DNA of 64,000 bases from Sweltsa coloradensis (lineage: Eukaryota > Arthropoda > Insecta > Plecoptera > Chloroperlidae): positions 62,001 to 126,000 of the forward strand of contig JAMZAV010000071.1 of the NCBI GenBank assembly GCA_024449915.1, read 5' to 3'. The notes beneath the pieces are model-generated. The model made no database searches. It saw only the letters and a list, made by a program, of their open reading frames with translations, and was not told where the DNA came from. How positions within the stretch are numbered: position 1 is the stretch's first letter; the number at the start of each line of letters is the position of its first letter. Positions 59,009 through 64,000 of this stretch are shown piece after piece. A program made the position numbers and the translations under genes.

Positions 59009-59484
59009 TTTATTTATTTTTTATTTATTTATTTATTCAACGTCTATCCTATTCAGTTATAAAAACTGATTTACAAAGGAGGACAACTAAATATATCTAA
59101 TTACATAGATGCAGACACAACAATGAACTACATTTCAGTAAATATTTGAAATAGTAATATTACAACAATGCATTAAAATACTCAACAAATTTGATAACAA
59201 ATAAAAAGGATATTAAATGCAATTTATGAATGAATCGAATACATATAAAAAAGGGGGGTGGGGAATGAAAAGAAAAAAGAAAAAAAAAGAAAATAAAACA
59301 AAACAAAAGAAAAAAAGGAAAAAGGAAAGGAAAAAAAATAAGGGGAAAAAAAAGAAAGAAAGAAAAAAGAAGAGAAAAAAAACATTAAAAAAGAAAAACG
59401 AAAAGAAAAAAAACTGATTTATTAGACGATCCCACTCAAACGAATATGAGGTTTGCCAAAAATCAGGAACAGCAAATCAGGGAG
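59009..59484 (-). mobile_element. Minus-strand retroposon with polypurine block, copy 2
   Basis: It matches the copy at 52.3 kb from the TTTATTTATT tail through TCTATCCTATTCAGTTATAA and AAAACTGATTTACAAAGGAG to the identical boundary AATCAGGGA. Its A/G block (59240-59411) is about twice as long. It lies downstream, on the same strand, of the LINE at 59.85-62.65 kb, so it might be that LINE's distal 3' UTR. The occurrence of the same unit alone at 52.3 kb argues for an independent insertion. Confidence 0.65.
59240..59411 (+). repeat. Polypurine tract of about 170 bp
   Basis: It is almost pure A and G, with occasional T or C. It translates as lysine-rich low complexity. A tract of this length can adopt non-B structures and blocks reliable gene calling. 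Confidence 0.9.
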
Positions 59485-59868
59485 TAATCAATCTTTCGCG
59501 GAAGAAACCACCGAACGCGATTCTTCATTCTTGTGTTCAACCATCATTCTTGTGTTCAAATCTTGATAACAATTTAGTACAAAAGATCTTGACTCTAATA
59601 TATAATTATATCAGATATATAATTATTTAAAATTGTTCAAGTCAAAAACTGATCACAGCAATATACAGGACACCTAACTCAAGTTGCAAGTTCCACCAAG
59701 TGGGCGGCAACCAGACAATCTAGGCAGAAAAATATCAATTGAAAATACATTGAATACATCAAAATCAAAGCAATAATGAACAAACAAATAGAACAGCAAA
59801 ATCATAAATAAGAACATATGAAGATAAAATAAACACTGAGACAATGCCCCACAAATAAATAGTAAAAA

Positions 59869-60288
59869 TCAATTCTTCTTTGTTCTTCGATTCATTATCA
59901 TTGCTTCAATTTTACTTTTAAATTGTACTATTCCTAGCTCAGTAAACTGGCTTCTAATATCATAAGAAATTGAATTCCAAAAGGATACTCCTCTGTACAA
60001 GAATGACTTTCTTAATGATTCAGAAATTAATTTAGGAACTTTCAATGAGTACATTAGAATAGAATTTCTATCACGATCAACAAATTGAAAAATATTGGCT
60101 AAAATACCTGAATACATACCTTTCAATACTTTGTATGTATTTACCAGTACGTTATATTTCATTCTTTCCTCAATCGTGAAGCAATCAGATTGCAAATCTT
60201 GGATCATAGGATTGAAATCAAACAGATGGTCAATTCTCTTCTGAAGTACAATATTATATTCGGTAGAAGGTCTTACTGCCCAAACCAC
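59869..60288 (-). pseudogene. LINE ORF2 C-terminal region
   Basis: The frame gives 139 residues. It runs from VVWAVRPS (Y/W-rich start of the thumb-side region), through DLQSDCFTIEERMKYNVLVN, to FLYRGVSFWNSISYDIRSQF and FKSKIEAMI before the stop. The closing pattern R-x-F-x-Y-R-x-x-x-x-W-N-x-I is typical of this LINE group. This segment lies in a different frame from the palm segment upstream. Its ATG is not a real start. Confidence 0.75.
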
Positions 60289-60584
60289 TAAACAATAATC
60301 AATAATAGAGTGAATATAAGAATCTACAAGTTACCTCAACATTCTCTCTGTTACAAACCTCTTCATTCTACTTATAATTCCTATTGCTGATGATACTTTA
60401 TTACATACATATTCATAATGTTTCTTAAAATTTAAATTACAATCTAAGAAAACTCCCAAGATATTTTAAATTCATACACTCTAGAATTAGCTTACCATTA
60501 CAATTCAACGTCAAATGAATATCATTCATGCTTCTATCATTAGCCTTATGAAAAATCATAAAATTTGTTTTACTATAATTTATA

Positions 60585-61004
60585 TCAATTCCTGAGTTTT
60601 AAACCAATCATCCATCCTCTTTCAAAACTTCTTGAAGGACGTCTTACGATCTCTTCAACATCCACACCTTCTAAATAAAAGACCAAGTCATCAGCATATA
60701 AAATATAATTGATTCCTCCCATTATAGTAGATATATCATCTATGTAAAGAATAAATAAAAGGGGTCCTAATATTGATCCTTGTGGTACTCCACAAAAAAA
60801 ATTTAATACTTTTGAACTATATTTTGCAAGATTGATGATAAACATTTTTCTTTTTAAAAAGTAATCAGCCAAAATTGATAACAAATAAGGACTTATGTTA
60901 GACCTGGTTTTTAGTTTTATTAAAAGAGGTAAAAAAGGTACTGAATCAAATGCTTTCCTAAGATCAACAAAAACAGCTCCAACCTTACCATTTCCGCTTG
61001 TCAA
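60585..61004 (-). pseudogene. LINE reverse transcriptase palm
   Basis: The 139-residue frame carries motif A (VFVDLRKAFDSV, residues 11-22), the turn PQGSILGPLLFILYIDD (74-90) and the catalytic YADD (103-106; bases 60687-60698). All catalytic aspartates of the palm are present. A frameshift just upstream separates it from NQHGFRKGRSTQSALLTF, and another downstream separates it from YSKTNFMIFHKA. Confidence 0.85.
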
Positions 61005-61221
61005 TCCCTTTATAGATAAAATCTGTAAATGTTAGAAGGGCACTTTGCGTTGATCTACCTTTCCTAAAACCATGTTGGTTTCACTTAAACCTTCAGATGC
61101 ATCCACTTCATGTAATAACCTCATGTGCAAAAATATTTTCAATAATTTTCCCTGAAAAGTTGATATAGGTCGATAAGAATTCCTATCACTCTTTTTACCT
61201 TTACCCTTATAAATAGGTGTT

Positions 61222-62269
61222 CAGGGCGCGTAAACAACTTAGTTTCAGGTGGGGGGGTCACATGGTCACATCCAACTATGGGGGGTCTGGGGGGGATGCC
61301 CCCAGCTAATGCGGGTCCGGGGCGCACAGCCCCGGAAATTTTTTCGATTCTTAGAGTGTGATTGGCGTATTTTAACGAGTTTTAGGCATGTTTTTTTATA
61401 AAATTTGTTAGTGGTGACTGGACTATTAGCAATTCAAAATAGTCCATCTCCAGATTTTTACCCGGATGACCAACCCCTTGGTTACGGCGGTGCATTCGTC
61501 ATTATAGTCACTCTCAAAATGAGAGTTGGTCTTTGGTTTGGTAAAGACCAGTTTATGATTGACAGGATCGTAGGTGGACGTCTCGTTGACGTTTCTACCA
61601 TTTACAACTCTTGTTTCCCATTGAATCCGCCAAACATAAAGTGGCCTTTCTTTGGGGTAATTTATAGACAAAAAAACCTGTCAAAATTGCTTTGAACAAT
61701 GCGCTCATGGTGGTTGTACCCTAAAGCGAGTGCACACAAATGTCACATGAAAGTTGAGGATGATATGAGTGGGTGGTCAGACAGTACAGTGGGGAGGGGG
61801 GGGGGTCACTTCCCTCGTTCCCCCACCCCCTGTTACGCCACTGCATAACACAACTTCGCACTGCACTTGTCCACACGTCTGTTCCCAGTCACCAGGGAAA
61901 GAAGAAAGAGCAATTTTGGTCTGGTAAAGTCCAGTTTACGATAGACTGGAGCGTAGGACAAGTGTTTCTACCATTTTTAAACTATTCACCCATATATTCC
62001 CGTCATACATAAACTGGCCTTCTTTGGGGGTGATGACAAAAACTCTTTTAACTACCCCTCCACCCCCTGGGGCCCGGACCATTTACCTGGCGACCGGTTT
62101 GACAGGCGACTACAAGGCTAGACAAAAAAAAACTGTCAACAATGCCACATGAAAGTTGTGGATAAAAATAAGGGGGGGGGGGGGGGTCAGGCCATCGAGT
62201 GGGGGGGTCAGACTGGCGAGTGGGGGGGGTCAATTCCCCCCTTTCCCCCCCCCTGTGTAAACGCGCCTG
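61222..62269. mobile_element. hAT-type non-autonomous transposon nested in the LINE
   Basis: The insertion is 1,048 bp. The left end is CAGGGCGCGTAAACAA and the right end, read inward, is CAGGCGCGTTTACACA, an imperfect terminal inverted repeat. The 8-bp word TAGGTGTT lies on both sides (61214-61221 and 62270-62277). Eight-base duplications with CAG-type ends are diagnostic of the hAT superfamily. Removing the insert and one copy of the word rejoins the LINE frame. Inside is an imperfect direct duplication of about 380 bp and several long G or C runs. No transposase is encoded. Confidence 0.9.
61525..62230 (+). repeat. Internal direct duplication within the hAT element
   Basis: Two units at about 61525-61825 and 61905-62230 share TTTGGT(T/C)TGGTAAAG(A/T)CCAGT, GTTTCTACCATTT, CATAAA(G/C)TGGCC and TTTCTTTGGGG. 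Later shared words are CACATGAAAGTTG and a G run followed by GTCA. Divergence is considerable, so the duplication predates or accompanied element spread. Confidence 0.7.
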
Positions 62270-62654
62270 TAGGTGTTACCCTTGCCAATTTCAGCTGTGT
62301 TGGGAAATCACCTACAAGAAAGAAATGGGAAATTAGATACGCTAACAATCCGACTATTGATGCGCATTTCTTGAATACTATGCATGGAATCTCTTGAAGT
62401 GTTGTCGAGCTTTTAATTTTAAGACGTTTAATTGCTAAAATGACTTCTTCATTAGTTACCTTTACATGCGGGAGATCATCTGCTTCTTTTCTATTTAAAT
62501 CTTTAAACTTACCAATTTCACTGGAAAAATCTACATCGTTCACAACAAAACTTTTCTGTAACAAACAGCAAATGTCAGGATTAGACGTGTAGGGTACCCC
62601 ATTCTCTGTCAATGAGGCTATGCTACACTCTTTTTTCACTTTGTTACCTGTCAT
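62270..62654 (-). pseudogene. LINE region before RT and start of RT fingers
   Basis: The frame gives about 128 LINE residues ending LKLARVTP at the hAT junction, including PHVKVTNEEVILAIKRLKIK and DFPTQLKLARVTP. In CR1/Jockey-group elements this stretch links the endonuclease to the reverse transcriptase. On the other side of the insert the frame resumes with IYKGKGKKSDRNSYRPIS, the conserved start of the RT. The 5' side fades into TATATATATTTATATAAATG, a likely truncation point. Confidence 0.75.
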
Positions 62655-62655
62655 T

Positions 62656-63595
62656 ACATTTATTACATTTATATAAATATATATACATTTATTTTATTGT
62701 AAAAATTATCAGTTTGATACGGAGTAAATAACAAAATAGGAATCTAAACTTATTCTTATAGTGCCGACTATGAATTCATGTATAAAATGTCTAGTTTTGT
62801 GCTCTGATTGCCGCGTGACATTCATACAGCTTGAACGTTAAGTTCGTCAACTCCTCGCGTCTTCGATATTTGTTCATTGGTTTAATTAAAGTGCACTAAA
62901 AAATTTGTCATTACAAATAACTTATTATAACGAACTTACAAAAAATGGCAAGGTTTCACTATTTTTTCTGGTGTCAAGAAATCTGATTTAGATTGTTCTA
63001 TTACAATGTAAATTCATTACTAATTAGCAATGAACTGGTTATAAGCGGATTCTGTTTAAATCAAATTCAATCCATTGATGAAAGGCGTATCTGATATTAT
63101 TTCACTACTTAGGCCTTCTAGATCCACATCCTGCTTAACGAAGTATGAATAGTTTTTTTTAAACAAGTAATTGGTTACTACCTTTAGAACGTAAATGGTG
63201 CTTCAATTCTATTTTCTACTTAAATATACTCAGTCATTTTAAGTCCAGCATCAATTAAATGTGGTTAAAATATGAAAACAATTTTAACTCCGTACTTCTT
63301 GTTTTAATAGTTGAGTCTCCGACTAAAGGTTAAAAAGAATCAGACAATCAACGTAGTTAGAACAGAGCTGGAACACTTCGCCAAAACTAACAGATTTCAG
63401 TTATGTTTAGTTTATCGAACAGTGCCACATAGTTAGCAGTGACTGTCATTCATTAACCCAAATCAGATAGTTTAACTTTACTACACATCGCGATCGTTAA
63501 CCAGAACAGACCATGTAGATAAGCAAAGCACTAACTCCACATTTCTTCAGCGATGTGGTCTACAAACAAATTGGTACATGTCCTCGATTACAAAA
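62656..63595. other. Non-coding interval
   Basis: No gene, RNA or named repeat was recognised in this AT-rich stretch. Confidence 0.5.
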
Positions 63596-63599
63596 TTTA

Positions 63600-63960
63600 T
63601 GCGTGTGATTTCCCAATGAGGGCGTTGGCATCGGAGAAGAAAACGCCAAAGAGATTTATCCCCTAACGCGGGTGGGTCGGTTGATCGCGGTGTTGTGTTA
63701 AAGGGGTTGGAGAGCGTCGTGTTTCGTTCTGTGTGTGACGTCACTAACTGGTTGCCTGTTCGTGATTCGTAATAAATCGCCGAGTTGTGTTTATCATGAT
63801 GGACATGATTATTGTTCGCCATGAATTAACCCAGCCACGGCCGCGTGTTCAGCGACCCCATAAAGTATCCGGGGACAAGAGAAATTTCGGAGCCACGTCA
63901 CGGAAAACTGGACAAGAGAGATCGATTCACAACCCTCATTCTCAGTCGATGCTATTTGGT
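63600..63960. promoter_or_regulatory. GC-balanced island with CRE palindrome
   Basis: The composition changes from AT-rich to mixed, with CCCTAACGCGGGTGGGTCGG, a full CRE palindrome TGACGTCA (63736-63743), GATTTATTACGA-type words on the minus strand and CCACGGCCGCGTG. Frames on both strands (63547-63822 minus, 63787-63993 plus) give unrecognised peptides. It could be a promoter, an enhancer or a first exon lying mostly outside the window. The evidence is composition and motifs only. Confidence 0.3.
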
Positions 63961-64000
63961 ACTAGCTTAACACCATTAAATAGTAAAAGGTGATGACCTA

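Larger units (their letters stand above)
59850..62655 (-). mobile_element. Degenerate CR1/Jockey-group LINE, minus strand
   Basis: Reading from about 62655 down to 59850, it holds the region before the reverse transcriptase, the RT fingers and palm, the thumb and the C-terminal tail. Several frameshifts and a hAT-type insertion (61222-62269) interrupt it. Without the insertion it spans about 1.76 kb, so the 5' part with the apurinic endonuclease is missing. The 3' UTR starts with GTGGGGCATTGTC, a decayed version of the GC hairpin found at 13.3 and 28.2 kb. It is not mobile. Confidence 0.8.

Noticed and set aside
59217..59417. Lysine-rich 66-codon frame
   Set aside because: It is the polypurine block of a retroposon, low complexity only.
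1..64000. Known conserved microRNAs of Hox clusters or other common animal microRNAs
   Set aside because: I looked by eye for mature sequences I remember (for example miR-10, let-7, iab-4, bantam types) and found none. A hairpin scan was not possible.

Overview
The window looks like gene-poor, AT-rich nuclear DNA of an invertebrate animal. It is dense in retroposon ends, tRNA- and 5S-rRNA-derived SINEs, DNA transposon relics and microsatellites. I found no host protein-coding exon, no rRNA gene and no convincing functional tRNA gene. The taxon cannot be fixed from the sequence: the repeat classes (a Helentron/HINE-type family, a Dong/R4-type retrotransposon in TAA repeats, tRNA-SINEs) occur in arthropods and molluscs among others. 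Nothing indicates a bacterial, phage or organellar origin. Open frames without transposon similarity are short (at most about 130 codons), which fits chance in 64 kb of AT-rich DNA.

Layout. 0-1.3 kb: a diverged direct tandem duplication (period about 645-675 bp) whose units carry tRNA-like and SINE-like segments. 3.2-3.3 kb: three CACGTG boxes at 10-bp spacing next to a 40-bp tandem repeat. 5.3 kb: tRNA-derived SINE. 9.1-9.4 kb: minus-strand SINE with a 5S rRNA-like head. 13.1-13.4 kb: CA-rich microsatellite and a LINE 3' end. 14.5-15.5 kb: longest copy (A) of a non-autonomous family with Helentron-type ends. 17.6-18.3 kb: SINE-like segment and a hAT-like MITE. 19-33 kb: mostly unique DNA with LINE tails and SINE scraps. 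34.5-35.8 kb: 5'-truncated Dong/R4-like retrotransposon between two (AAT)n tracts. 36.4-38.8 kb: tRNA-like SINE, copies B and C of the Helentron-like family in opposite orientation, (ATT)n and a LINE 3' end. 44-49 kb: three tRNA-SINEs and a G-quadruplex motif. 52.3-52.7 and 59.0-59.5 kb: two copies of a minus-strand retroposon with a long polypurine block. 53.6 kb: internal fragment E. 54.6-55.0 kb: near-perfect inverted repeat with 172-bp arms. 58.4-58.9 kb: copy D. 59.85-62.65 kb: degenerate minus-strand LINE split by a 1,048-bp hAT-type insertion with an 8-bp target duplication. 63.6-64 kb: a GC-balanced segment with a CRE palindrome.

The strongest biology is mobile-element biology. The four-copy family (A-D) always starts GGATGAGC and ends CCTAG, sits between two T residues, has a 3' subterminal hairpin and an inset inverted copy of its 5' terminus, and amplifies two different internal blocks in different copies. 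That is the architecture known for Helentron/Helitron2 derivatives (HINEs). Other notable items are the long hairpin at 54.6 kb, the hAT-in-LINE nest, the TAA-flanked R4-type copy and the 5S-headed SINE. The host regulatory suggestions are motif-level only.
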